Shown: positions 49,662-58,148 of the stretch, piece after piece | How positions within the stretch are numbered: position 1 is the stretch's first letter | Layout: every line of letters starts with the position of its first letter | Source: DASYPQ01 sp046155895 | Lineage (GTDB): Bacteria > Planctomycetota > UBA1135 > GCA-002686595 | Direction of reading: 5' to 3' | DNA: 64,000 bases | Assembly: GCA_046155895.1 (NCBI GenBank) | Contig: JBJXFB010000150.1 | Coordinates: forward strand, 29,417 to 93,416 | Program-made: the position numbers and the translations under genes | Notes under the pieces: model-generated | The model's input: the letters and a program-made list of their open reading frames with translations, nothing else | What the model was told of the DNA's origin: nothing | The model's database searches: none

Positions 49662-50768
49662 CTAGCGCGCCTTCCCGCACTGGCCGCAGAACTTCGCGTT
49701 CGGGGCCATCGGGCTGCCGCACGACGCGCAGAATCCGGCGGCGGGCGCGGCCGCGACCAGCTCTGTGCCGCACGAGCTGCAGAACTTGCCCGGCGGCACG
49801 CTCTTCCCGCACTTGCCGCACACGACTCCCGGCGCCGCGGGCGCGAGCGTCTCGCCGCCGCGGTGGTCCTTGACCAGCATCTGCGCGAGGCCCAGGCCCA
49901 CCCCGAGGCCCGCGCCGCCGAGCAACCCGGCTCCCGCGGCCCCGCCGTCGCCGCCTCCGCCGCCTTTCGCCATCCCTTCGCCGGCGCCGAGCATCGCCTT
50001 GCCCGCCGCGAACTGCTGGTACGCGCCGACTCCGCCGACCGTCTTCAGGTACGCGGCGTCCGTGTACAGGCGCTTCAAGTTCGCCGCGTCGCTCTCGTCG
50101 ATCGCGATCACGAAATTGCCCAAGCGCGCGATCTTGATCCCGTACGACTCGACGTGCGTGCCGATCCCCTTGAGCACGTCGACCTCGATCTCCTCCGTAT
50201 ACGCGCCCGAAGTCACGTCCAGCAGCGGCCACTTGTTCTTCACGAACAGCTGCGCGATCCGGTCGCGGAGCACCTTGAGCACCTGCTCCTTCATCCACGA
50301 CCGCACCTGGTAGCTCTCGGCGCGCCCCGTCCCCACCAGGTTCACGATCAGCTGCTCGGGGTTGATGACGCGGAAGCTGAACTCCCCGTGCACCATCGTC
50401 TCGACCGGGATCCCGCTCTTGGGGTCCTCGACGTGCCCGATCGGCCCGCCGAACAGCACGCCCGTGTTCTCCCGCGTCGTGACGAAGAACACCTCCGCGA
50501 TGAACACCCGCCCGCCCGTGAAGCTGTCGACCAGGTTCGAGAGGAAGGGGATGTTGGCCGAATCGAGCGTGTGCCGGCCCGGCGGGAGCGTGCCGACCAC
50601 CTTCCCGTCCCGGAGGAACACCGCCTGCTCGTCCGCCTGGACGGTGAGCTGGCTCTTCATCGGGATGGTGGGGTCGGAGTGCTTCCAGACGACGTGCGCC
50701 TTCGCGTCGTCCGGGCGGGCGATCATCATCTCGCCCACGCCGCGCTTGAACCAGTCGACTACGCCCAT
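49662..50768 (-). CDS. SPFH domain protein with C-terminal double zinc ribbon (virion-core-protein-like)
   Basis: A 368-residue cytosolic-looking protein of the type annotated as virion core protein/YdjL-like SPFH. Residues 1-250 are SPFH-like ('GMVGVVDWFKRG'-type start, 'SQLTVQADEQAVFLRDGKVVGTLPPGRHTL'). A glycine-rich linker near 290 follows, and two zinc ribbons end the protein: 'CGKCGKSVPPGKFCSSCG' and 'CASCGSPMAPNAKFCGQCG', each with four Cys. ATG 50768 has GGAGAG 5 bp upstream. Cellular function is unclear; relatives bind membranes or large complexes. Confidence 0.83.
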   Translation of the reverse strand: MGVVDWFKRGVGEMMIARPDDAKAHVVWKHSDPTIPMKSQLTVQADEQAVFLRDGKVVGTLPPGRHTLDSANIPFLSNLVDSFTGGRVFIAEVFFVTTRENTGVLFGGPIGHVEDPKSGIPVETMVHGEFSFRVINPEQLIVNLVGTGRAESYQVRSWMKEQVLKVLRDRIAQLFVKNKWPLLDVTSGAYTEEIEVDVLKGIGTHVESYGIKIARLGNFVIAIDESDAANLKRLYTDAAYLKTVGGVGAYQQFAAGKAMLGAGEGMAKGGGGGDGGAAGAGLLGGAGLGVGLGLAQMLVKDHRGGETLAPAAPGVVCGKCGKSVPPGKFCSSCGTELVAAAPAAGFCASCGSPMAPNAKFCGQCGKAR

Positions 50769-51100
50769 GAATCTCTCCTCTCGAACGTCCAGGGAGGCCT
50801 GAAAGAGCCGCCCGCTACGGGAACGATAGGAACTCATTCATCGCGCGGCCAGACGTCGCCTTCGTCCTCCGGCCGGACCTCCGCCGCTTCCCGACCGGAA
50901 AGTCCTTCGGGTTCGCGCCCGGCCGCCGCGCCCCCGCTTCGCGCTGCGCGTTCCGGACGGCCCGCAGGGGGGGGAAGGACTTGCCGGGAGGCCCCGGATG
51001 TACCGAATTGCATTCAGCTTTCGATTCCGCCCTCGCCGATAGGGCCGGAGATGAGTGCGCCGCATCCGCAGCGCGCACCGAGGCTCAGGGCTCACACACC
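50769..51100. other. Intergenic region between divergent genes
   Basis: About 330 bp with nothing recognised. Both strands lack a convincing open frame with a ribosome site, and no clear promoter pair or hairpin stands out. Confidence 0.45.
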
Positions 51101-51670
51101 ATGACTTCAACCGGACAAGAGGTCGTTGCCGAGAGGCGCGGGCGCGCTCGGCGAGCCGGCTTCTCGATGCTCGAGGTCGCCATCGGGACGGTCGTCCTGA
51201 CGATGGGGATCTCGGCCGTGCTCTCGGTGATCATCAAGTACTCGCGCATGTCGCGGGTGAACGCCGAGTCCACGGTCGCGCAGCAGGCGGCGCGGCAGAT
51301 GCTCGAGCGGATGCAGGAGACGAACTTCGCCCAGGTGTTCGCGACCTACAACACGCGGACGGCCGACGATCCGGGCGGCGTCGGCACGGCCCCCGGCCGG
51401 AACTTCCAGGTGCCCGGCCTCCAACCGCAGCGGACCGATGCGGACGGCTTCCCTGGTGAGATCAACTTCCCGGTGAGCGGCACGCAGCTCCTGGAGAACG
51501 TCGTCGACGCCGCACTCGGCATGCCGCGCGATCTGAACGGCAACGGGGCCACGGACGCCCTCGACCACGCCTTGGACTACGTGCTGCTGCCGGTAGCCAT
51601 CACGATCCGTTGGAGAGGGGCTTCGGGAAACCGGGCGATCACGGTCCGCCATCTCCTGACGAACCGATGA
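51101..51670 (+). CDS. Type IV pilin-like minor pseudopilin
   Basis: A 189-residue prepilin-like protein. A basic leader ends in Gly20, and the cleavage site is G20|F21-S-M-L-E25, with the conserved Glu at +5 and a hydrophobic helix after it (about 21-45). The globular part carries few aromatic residues and no known motif. It is probably processed by a prepilin peptidase encoded elsewhere. The first of three overlapping pseudopilin-like genes, it has the PilV/GspI-type length and position. Its stop overlaps the next start (ATGA). The ATG at 51101 lacks a strong ribosome site. Confidence 0.82.
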   Translation: MTSTGQEVVAERRGRARRAGFSMLEVAIGTVVLTMGISAVLSVIIKYSRMSRVNAESTVAQQAARQMLERMQETNFAQVFATYNTRTADDPGGVGTAPGRNFQVPGLQPQRTDADGFPGEINFPVSGTQLLENVVDAALGMPRDLNGNGATDALDHALDYVLLPVAITIRWRGASGNRAITVRHLLTNR

Positions 51671-52344
51671 GGAACAAGCTCTACCGACGCGGCGCGCGCT
51701 CCCGGGCGGGGATGAGCCTGGTCGAGGCGACGATTGCCGCCGCGATCACGGCGGTGATCCTCGGCGCGATCGGCCGCGCAGCCCTCTCGGGCCAGTCCAG
51801 CGCCACCCAGACCATGGTCGCGACCGAGCTCGAGACGCAGGCCCGCGGCGTCGTCGACCGCATCGCCGAGGAGCTCGTCGCCGCGCGGACGACCGGGCTC
51901 AACCCCTCTCCCACGGGCACGTTCGGCAGCTCGACCCTGACCTACCAGAAGTGCACCGGCTATGCGGGCGGCGTGGCCACTTTCGGCACCAACCAACGGA
52001 TCCGCTGGGTCCTCGAGCCCACGGAGATCGACAACGGCGCCGACGACGACCGCGACGGCCTGATCGACGAGGGGATGGTCGAGTTCACGCGCGACCTGGG
52101 CGCCGGGACGCAGCGCATCGTCCGCTGGGCGCGCGGCGTGCGCGAGTACCTCGCGCGCGAGACCCCGAACGTCGCCGACGACAACGCGAACGGGCTGATC
52201 GACGAGCGGGGACTCTCCTTCAGCCTGACGGGCCGGGTCCTCACGATCCGCCTGACGCTGCAGGGCATTGCCGAGAAGGGCGAGGGAGCGAGCGGCAGGA
52301 TCCTCACGAGGACGGTGGAAACCTCGGTGAGACTTCGAAACTAG
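51667..52344 (+). CDS. Type IV pilin-like minor pseudopilin
   Basis: A 225-residue prepilin-like protein with cleavage G15|M16-S-L-V-E20 and a hydrophobic helix to about residue 40. The middle holds a short acidic 'DNGADDDRDGLIDEG' motif (key residues D-x-D-x-D) and a similar 'DDNANGLIDE' motif later; both look like calcium-binding loops. This matches PilW/GspJ-type minor pilins. It overlaps the upstream pilin gene by 4 bp and lies 8 bp before the third gene, so the three form an operon. Confidence 0.82.
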   Translation: MRNKLYRRGARSRAGMSLVEATIAAAITAVILGAIGRAALSGQSSATQTMVATELETQARGVVDRIAEELVAARTTGLNPSPTGTFGSSTLTYQKCTGYAGGVATFGTNQRIRWVLEPTEIDNGADDDRDGLIDEGMVEFTRDLGAGTQRIVRWARGVREYLARETPNVADDNANGLIDERGLSFSLTGRVLTIRLTLQGIAEKGEGASGRILTRTVETSVRLRN

Positions 52345-52352
52345 GGAGACGC

Positions 52353-53795
52353 ATGAAAAAGACGAAGAAGTGGGGCGTGGGGAATCGTGCGCGGCGCGGA
52401 GCCGCTCTCGTGGCATCGGTCGTCGTGCTCGTCGTGCTGATGGGCATGGCCGGAACGGTCATGGCCCTCGGCCTGGCCTCGCATCGCGAGCACCGGGGCG
52501 CCGAGGACGACCTCAAGGCCGCGTACCTGGCGGAGGCGGGGATCAGCGACAAGATCTCCCAGCTGATCGCGAACAACGCCGCCGACATCGGCACCGCCAC
52601 GAACCAGCGGAACTTTGCGGGCGGCCAGTACTGGGTCGATCTCACGACCCTCGACGCGACCAACCGGATCTACTCGCTCCTCTCGCGCGCCAGTTACGGC
52701 GGCGACCGGGAGGCGATCGAGGCCGTCGTGCGCGCCGTGACGAACCCCCTGGGCAACAACGCGGTCTTCGCCGGGAACAGCTCGAACACCGCAGGCTACA
52801 CGCTGCCCTTCGGGGGGACCGGGACATCGGCGGACCGCATCAACGGCGACGTGTACAGCGGCGGGAACGTCACGGTCACGGGCGGCGCGCTGATCAGCGG
52901 GACGATCCGGGCCAAGGGCACGATCACGGGAGCCGGCGGGACCCCCGGAGTCGTGCAGCCGGCGCCGGACTTCGCCTCCCAGAACTACCCCGTCAACAAC
53001 AACTACAACGTCAACAACCTGTTCGCGACGGCCACCAGCGTCACGAACAGCTCCCTGGGAGGCACGGCCTGGCAGATGCCGGAGAGCAGCCCCGTCCACA
53101 TCTTCCGGAGGAACCCGTCGGACCGTACTTCCCTGACGAACGCCACGACGGGCGACGACTTCTTCCTGGAGGACCCCTACGAGCCCGTCCGCACGGACAT
53201 CACCGGGGACGGCAGCGACGCCACGATGATCACGCTCTCGGGTGTCGGCGGGGAGCCCGGCGTGAACAGCAATCGGAAGGTCTTCTACATCCGGGGCAAC
53301 CTCTGGGTGCACAACCTGAACACCCTCTCATTCAAGCTGAATTCGCCCGGGACCGCCGGCGTCGGCGTGACGATCGCCGTGATGGGCAACATCTACATCG
53401 GCGACAGCATCTACTACGGGAACGCATCCAAGGACGGCGTGGCGCTGATCGCGATCAAGGATCCGACCCGACCCACCACCACGGGGAACACGTACTTCGG
53501 CGACCCGACCTTCGGGACGGTGCGGAAGATGCAGGCGTTCATGTACGCGGAGAACAACTTCTACGACAACAACCTGAACCAGTCCGGATCGAGCAACGTC
53601 ACGATCGACGGCAATGTCGTCGCGGGCAACCAGGTCCTCGTGAACCGCGACTACGGGAGCACGCACACCAAGCTGACGGTGAACTACGACGGCCGTCTCG
53701 TGAGCGGGTCCATCACCCTGCCCGGGATCCCGTCGCAGACCTCGCCGATCACCGCCTACACGGTGCTGTCGTGGAGACAGATTGGCGCGAACTGA
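52353..53795 (+). CDS. PilX-like pilus assembly protein
   Basis: A 480-residue protein with an N-terminal hydrophobic helix (about residues 15-42) and a PilX-type start ('RRGAALVASVVVLVVLMGMAG', without the Glu at +5). 'DDLKAAYLAEAGISDKI' near residue 54 is the usual amphipathic extension. The rest is Asn/Thr/Gly-rich beta-helix-like sequence with repeated 'GNVTVTGGALISGTIRAKGTI' and 'YIRGNLWVHNLNT' turns, resembling a polymeric surface domain. AGGGAGA precedes ATG 52353. It probably assembles with the two upstream pseudopilins. Confidence 0.75.
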   Translation: MKKTKKWGVGNRARRGAALVASVVVLVVLMGMAGTVMALGLASHREHRGAEDDLKAAYLAEAGISDKISQLIANNAADIGTATNQRNFAGGQYWVDLTTLDATNRIYSLLSRASYGGDREAIEAVVRAVTNPLGNNAVFAGNSSNTAGYTLPFGGTGTSADRINGDVYSGGNVTVTGGALISGTIRAKGTITGAGGTPGVVQPAPDFASQNYPVNNNYNVNNLFATATSVTNSSLGGTAWQMPESSPVHIFRRNPSDRTSLTNATTGDDFFLEDPYEPVRTDITGDGSDATMITLSGVGGEPGVNSNRKVFYIRGNLWVHNLNTLSFKLNSPGTAGVGVTIAVMGNIYIGDSIYYGNASKDGVALIAIKDPTRPTTTGNTYFGDPTFGTVRKMQAFMYAENNFYDNNLNQSGSSNVTIDGNVVAGNQVLVNRDYGSTHTKLTVNYDGRLVSGSITLPGIPSQTSPITAYTVLSWRQIGAN

Positions 53796-53820
53796 CGCCC
53801 CGGCCGTGAGAGACCCCGTG

Positions 53821-55194
53821 ATGTCCAGCACTCTCCTCTTCGTGTTCCTCGCCGGTCCGGCCACCGGGCATGCGGGAATCCAGCACGCCGACTCGAGCCG
53901 TCCTGGCATGGCCAGGACGGCCGAGAAGCCGGCCGTCGAGTCGGGACGGGAGGTCGGCCGCCTCCTGCTCAAGGTCTACGATCCGAAGCCGCCGCCGTTC
54001 AGCGACCTCGTCCGCAGCCTCGCGCGGCTCGGCCCGGCGGCGACGGAGGAACTCGCGGCGATCTACGTGGGTGCCGTCGAGCCCCCGCATCCGCCGGAGA
54101 ACGCCGCCTTGGCGCCCCAGGATCCACTCGACACGACCGAGCGCCCCGCGATGCAGGACGTCGTGCTCGCCGCCCTGAAGGCGCTTCCGCCGGGCGAGGT
54201 CGTCGCCGCGATCCGCACGCGGGCGATGGGAACGGTCCCGATCCAGGTGCGAGCGAACGGGTTCCGGGCTCTGGGCGCGGTCGGGACGACGCGCGGCCTC
54301 GAAGCCCTGCTCGACAGCGCCAAGGAGCTCTCCGATTTCGAGCTCGCGCTCCCCGGACTGCACGAGCCGGCGGCCGACGCGGTGGCCTCGATCCTCTCGG
54401 GCGCCGACCATGGATGGGGCGAGCTCGAGAAGCGGTCGACGAAGCTCCCTCCGGGACTCGAGCGCATCGTCGTGCGCGGCATCGCCCGTTCGGGGTCGCC
54501 CCGAGGCTTCGCCGTGCTGATGCGGTTCCTCGCGCGGCCCGGCGCGGACAAGGCCTTCCTCTTCGAGTCGATCGATGAGCTCTCCCTGAAGTCCGCGCCC
54601 TGGATCGAGGAGCACGACCGCGCGGAGATCCGGTCCGCGCTCGAATCGACGGATCCGGAAACCCGATGCCGCGTGGCCTTCGTGCTCGCGCGAGCGCAGG
54701 ACGCGGCCAGCGTGCCCGCCTTCATCGAGTTCCTCGACAGCGAGGACGGCCGGTTGAGGAATGCCGGCCTCTGGGCCCTGGAGACGATGTCCGGCTTCTC
54801 CCTGCCGGGCGAGAGCGCGCGCTGGCGCGAGTGGCACGCCGAGCAGCTGAAGTGGCGGGCGGAGAGCCTCCCGAGTCTGCGGCTCCAGGTTCGCTCGAGC
54901 GAACCGACGGCCGCCTTCGAGGCCATCGCCGAGCTCTGCCGGCGGCCGCTCTTCCGCCACGAGCTGGGGGAGGACATCGCCTACCCGCTGGCGCAGGGAC
55001 CGACCGAGCTCGCGCTGGCGGCTTGCGCCGGTCTGGCCGAGTTGCGCTCCCTGTTCGCGGTCCCGGCGCTCGTCGAGGCGCTCCGGCGGCCCGAGGAGAG
55101 CGTGCGCGAGGCGGCGGGAGCCGCGCTGCGCGTGATCACGGGCCGCGACCACCCGGCCGACTTCGAAGCGTGGTTCGCCGAGATCCGGCCCTGA
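53821..55194 (+). CDS. HEAT-repeat-like secreted protein
   Basis: A 457-residue protein built from helical HEAT-like repeats, no enzymatic motif. The N-terminal 16 residues are hydrophobic (weak signal peptide). Repeat-like helices can be seen at 'RALGAVGTTRGLEALLDSAKELS', 'DPETRCRVAFVLARAQDAASVPAFIEFLDSEDGRLRNAGLWALETMSG' and 'LAACAGLAELRSLFAVPALVEALRRPEESVREAAGAALRVITG' (listed by their A..L...D..V..A...AL pattern). Such repeats bind other proteins. It begins 25 bp after the PilX-like gene and may be co-transcribed with the pilin genes. Function unknown. Confidence 0.7.
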   Translation: MSSTLLFVFLAGPATGHAGIQHADSSRPGMARTAEKPAVESGREVGRLLLKVYDPKPPPFSDLVRSLARLGPAATEELAAIYVGAVEPPHPPENAALAPQDPLDTTERPAMQDVVLAALKALPPGEVVAAIRTRAMGTVPIQVRANGFRALGAVGTTRGLEALLDSAKELSDFELALPGLHEPAADAVASILSGADHGWGELEKRSTKLPPGLERIVVRGIARSGSPRGFAVLMRFLARPGADKAFLFESIDELSLKSAPWIEEHDRAEIRSALESTDPETRCRVAFVLARAQDAASVPAFIEFLDSEDGRLRNAGLWALETMSGFSLPGESARWREWHAEQLKWRAESLPSLRLQVRSSEPTAAFEAIAELCRRPLFRHELGEDIAYPLAQGPTELALAACAGLAELRSLFAVPALVEALRRPEESVREAAGAALRVITGRDHPADFEAWFAEIRP

Positions 55195-55270
55195 GCCGGA
55201 GGCTCCCCGTCGCTCCGAGGCCAGCGCTGGACTCCGGCCCCCGGCCGGCGACACACTCGCGGGAGGAGCG

Positions 55271-56158
55271 ATGGGAGCGACGACCGAACGGAGCCTGCTC
55301 GCTTGTCCGCGCTGCCGCCGGCAGTACGACGTCACGGGATTTCCGGCCGGCACGCGCGTTCACTGCGAGTGCGCCGAAGTCCTTACGACGAGCGCCACGC
55401 GTCCCCACGCGCCGCGACCCATGCGGTGCGGCCGCTGCGGCGGGAAGCTGCGCGAGGCGGCCTCGAAGTGGGACTACTGCGAGGGGGAGATCACGCTCGA
55501 GGAGCGCGGGCTCTCGGGCGTCTGCCCGCACTGCTTCGCGCGGCTCCTGAAGGACGCCCGCTACTGCATGGAGTGCGGCGTCGAGATCGCTCCGCAGGCG
55601 CTGAAGGCCGTGCGCGAGGACGCCGCCTGCCCGCGCTGCAAGGGCGCCTTGCGCTCCCGGACGGTCGGTGCGGTCGCCTTCGTCGAGTGCGGCAGCTGCG
55701 CCGGCCTCTGGCTCGCGCACGAAGTTCTCGACGCGCTGTGCGAGCGCGCCGACAAGGAGGACCTCGCCGCCCGCGCCCTCGGCGAGACCGTGCCGACGCG
55801 TCCCGTCGACGTCTCGAAGGGCCCCGCGTACGTTCCCTGTCCGACGTGCAAGAGCTTGATGACGCGGCGCAACTTCGGCCGGTCGTCGGGCGTCTTGATC
55901 GACGTCTGCCGTGGCCACGGCGTCTGGCTCGACCACCGGGAGCTCGAGCGCATCCTCGCCTTCGTCCGCTCCGGAGGGCTCGTGAAGGCCCACCGCAACG
56001 AAGTCGAGCGCTTGAAGCGCGAGGCGGAGCGCGCCCAGTCCCAGACCCTGGCCGGATGGACGGTGGGGTCGTCCGACGAACGCCTGGCGCGGGACATTGG
56101 GCTTCTGGACGTGCTGGCGTGGACCGCCGCCATGGTCGTCGACGGGATTTCCGATTGA
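55271..56158 (+). CDS. Zinc-ribbon protein with TFIIB-like zf domains
   Basis: A 295-residue protein with several Cys pairs. The N-terminal 'CPRCRRQYDVTGFPAGTRVHCEC' is followed by 'MRCGRCGGKLREA', 'CPHCFARLL..ARYCMECG', 'CPRCKGALRSRTVGAVAFVECGSCAGLWL' (zf-TFIIB-type: C-x2-C...C-x2-C-x-G-x-W-L) and 'CPTCKSLMTRRNF..SGVLIDVCRGHGVWLD'. The last is a classical zf-TFIIB unit. It has no membrane segment or catalytic motif. ATG 55271 has GGGAGGAG 2-9 bp upstream. It is followed by another zinc-ribbon gene 32 bp downstream. Confidence 0.8.
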   Translation: MGATTERSLLACPRCRRQYDVTGFPAGTRVHCECAEVLTTSATRPHAPRPMRCGRCGGKLREAASKWDYCEGEITLEERGLSGVCPHCFARLLKDARYCMECGVEIAPQALKAVREDAACPRCKGALRSRTVGAVAFVECGSCAGLWLAHEVLDALCERADKEDLAARALGETVPTRPVDVSKGPAYVPCPTCKSLMTRRNFGRSSGVLIDVCRGHGVWLDHRELERILAFVRSGGLVKAHRNEVERLKREAERAQSQTLAGWTVGSSDERLARDIGLLDVLAWTAAMVVDGISD

Positions 56159-56190
56159 AGAGCGCGGGTGCGCAGCGGTAGGACGCGGGC

Positions 56191-57321
56191 TTGGAGAACG
56201 CCGATCCGCCCCCGCTCGCCGCCGCAAGCAGCTCGCCCGATCGTTCAACCTCCGCGCGCTTTCCCTGCCGGAACTGCGGCGCGCAGACGGCGTGGGACCC
56301 CGATGCCGACGCCATGGTCTGCGCGCACTGCGGGAGCTCCGTCCCCGTCCCCCGCGGCTCGGGGACGATCGTCGAGCGCGCTCTCGAGGAGGCCGGCTCG
56401 GCCGCGCACGGACTCGGCATCGAGCTCCGCGTCGCGCGCTGCGCGCGCTGCGGCGCGCAGGTCACCTTCGACGAGCGCACGACCTCGAAGGGCTGCGTGT
56501 TCTGCGGCTCGCCCCAGGTGCTCGAGCAGGAGGCGAACCGCAACGCCCTCCGTCCCGAGTCGCTCGTTCCCCTCGACATCGGGCGCGCGACCGTCGAGAA
56601 GGAGTTCCGCGCGTGGCTGGGACGACTCTGGTTCCGGCCTTCGGCGCTCCGGCGCATGCGCGACTTCCGCGCGGTCGGCGTCTACGTCCCGTTCTGGACC
56701 TTCGACGCGCGCGTACGTTCGGACTGGACCGCCGACGCCGGCTACTACTACTGGGTGACCGAGCCGACCGTCGTGATCGTCCGCGGCCGGCCCTCGATCC
56801 AGATGCGGCAGGTCCGGAAGATCCGCTGGGAGCCGGCCTACGGCGCGCGCGACGACCGCTTCGACGATCTGCTCGTCCACGCGTCGAAGGGCCTGCCCGT
56901 GAAGCTCGCCGCCGAGCTCGGCCGTTTCGACACGTCCGCGCTCGTTCCCTACCGGCCCGAGTATTTGGCCGGCTGGCGCGCGGAGGAGTACGCGGTCGAC
57001 CTGGCGACGGGTTTCGAGTCCGGGAAAGCCGAGATCGAGAAGATCCAGGCCGGCCGGTGCGGCGGGGACGTCCCGGGCGACACGCACCGCAACCTGTCGG
57101 TCCGCAACCACGTCAGCGAGGTGCGCTGGAAGCACGTCCTGCTCCCGGTGTGGAGCCTGACCTACTCCTTCGCGGGCAAGGAGTACCCCGTCCTGATCCA
57201 CGGACAGACCGGGAGGGTCGTCGGGGAAGCGCCGTACAGCTGGGTCAAGATCCTCCTCCTCGTCCTGGGGATCGCCTCCCTGGTCCTCCTGGCCTTGGCG
57301 ATCCTGTCCGTCGCGGGATGA
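56191..57321 (+). CDS. Zinc-ribbon membrane protein, function unknown
   Basis: A 376-residue protein. Two N-terminal zinc ribbons ('CRNCGAQTAWDPDADAMVCAHCG' and 'CARCGAQVTFDERTTSKGCVFCG') are followed by a long soluble domain and one C-terminal hydrophobic helix (about 352-374). Similar proteins are annotated as zinc-ribbon/primosomal-protein-N'-like without a defined role. 'VYVPFWTFDARVRSDWTADAGYYYWVTEP' in the middle is a conserved-looking feature. The TTG at 56191 is used as the start; no ATG lies before the first ribbon. Likely operon partner of the preceding zinc-ribbon gene. Confidence 0.75.
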   Translation: MENADPPPLAAASSSPDRSTSARFPCRNCGAQTAWDPDADAMVCAHCGSSVPVPRGSGTIVERALEEAGSAAHGLGIELRVARCARCGAQVTFDERTTSKGCVFCGSPQVLEQEANRNALRPESLVPLDIGRATVEKEFRAWLGRLWFRPSALRRMRDFRAVGVYVPFWTFDARVRSDWTADAGYYYWVTEPTVVIVRGRPSIQMRQVRKIRWEPAYGARDDRFDDLLVHASKGLPVKLAAELGRFDTSALVPYRPEYLAGWRAEEYAVDLATGFESGKAEIEKIQAGRCGGDVPGDTHRNLSVRNHVSEVRWKHVLLPVWSLTYSFAGKEYPVLIHGQTGRVVGEAPYSWVKILLLVLGIASLVLLALAILSVAG

Positions 57322-57328
57322 GCGGCCT

Positions 57329-57358
57329 TTGACACTTCCACGGGGGGGCCACTACAGT
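57329..57358 (+). promoter_or_regulatory. Strong sigma-70-like promoter of the RRM protein gene
   Basis: TTGACA at 57329-57334, an 18-bp spacer and TACAGT at 57353-57358. The predicted transcription start near 57365 leaves a 5' untranslated leader of about 200 nt before ATG 57569, unlike the leaderless genes elsewhere in the window. Confidence 0.7.
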
Positions 57359-57568
57359 GAATCGGTCTCGACTCACGACCTCTCTTCGCCCCGTCCGTGC
57401 CAGCCGATCCGGGACTTTCGCGCGCTGCTCGTCCGTTACGACGGATGACGCAGGTACGTCCCTCCGAGGATCGCTCGCGATCGGGAGTGCGATCGCTCGC
57501 ACGAGGCGCAGTCGATTTCCCGTCGATCCCGATTCGTCCGCATTCCGTTCAGCAAGGATTCCGTCGCG

Positions 57569-58075
57569 ATGGCTAGCCGGCTCTACGTGGGCAATCTGCC
57601 CTATACCTTCACCTCCCAGGATCTCCAGCAGGTCTTCAGCGCCTACGGAGGGGTTCGCTCCGCCGAAGTGATCATGGACCGCATGACCGGCCGCTCGCGC
57701 GGCTTCGGATTCGTCGAGATGGAATCCGACACGGCCTCGCAGGCCGCGATCGCCGCGCTGCACGAGAAGGACGTCGCCGGACGCCGGATGACGGTGAACG
57801 AGGCCCGCGAGCGGACGCCGCGCGGGCCCGGAGGACCCGGCGGCCCCCGGCCCGGTGGCAGCGGCGGAGGCTTTGGCGGCGGCGGCGGCGGCGGTGGCTA
57901 TGGCGGCGGCGGTGGCTATGGCGGCGGAGGCGGTGGGGAAAGCCGAGGCGGTTTCAGCCGTGGCGGCGGGGGGGGCAGCGAACGCCGCGAGCGTGGAGGC
58001 AAGGGAGATCGGTACTCCGACGGGGGTGGCGGCGGCGGCGGCGGCCGTCCGCGCCGTCGCGACGACGATCAGTGA
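57569..58075 (+). CDS. Glycine-rich RRM RNA-binding protein
   Basis: A 168-residue RNA-binding protein: one RRM (residues 1-80) with RNP2 'LYVGNL' at 5-10 and RNP1 'RGFGFVEM' at 44-51, followed by a glycine-rich tail (about 84-160) with Gly-Tyr, Arg-Gly-Gly and Ser repeats and a basic/acidic end. The architecture matches bacterial cold-inducible RNA-binding proteins of the Rbp type. Its gene has a strong promoter and an mRNA leader of about 200 nt, a setting where temperature control would be expected (inference). AAGGA lies 12-16 bp before the ATG. Confidence 0.9.
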   Translation: MASRLYVGNLPYTFTSQDLQQVFSAYGGVRSAEVIMDRMTGRSRGFGFVEMESDTASQAAIAALHEKDVAGRRMTVNEARERTPRGPGGPGGPRPGGSGGGFGGGGGGGGYGGGGGYGGGGGGESRGGFSRGGGGGSERRERGGKGDRYSDGGGGGGGGRPRRRDDDQ

Positions 58076-58136
58076 GATCGCGGCCGTAGGCCCGCGCCCG
58101 CGAGCCGCCGATCCGGAAGGCGTGGGACGCTTCCGC

Positions 58137-58142
58137 TAGACT
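58137..58142 (+). promoter_or_regulatory. Putative -10 element, leaderless start
   Basis: TAGACT, then 6 bp (cccggc), then ATG 58149. No Shine-Dalgarno and no clear -35 box. Same arrangement as at 24397. Confidence 0.35.
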
Positions 58143-58148
58143 CCCGGC

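Noticed and set aside
57870..58060. Short tandem GGC/GGT-type repeats as a satellite
   Set aside because: They encode the glycine-rich tail of the RRM protein and are explained by its amino-acid sequence.
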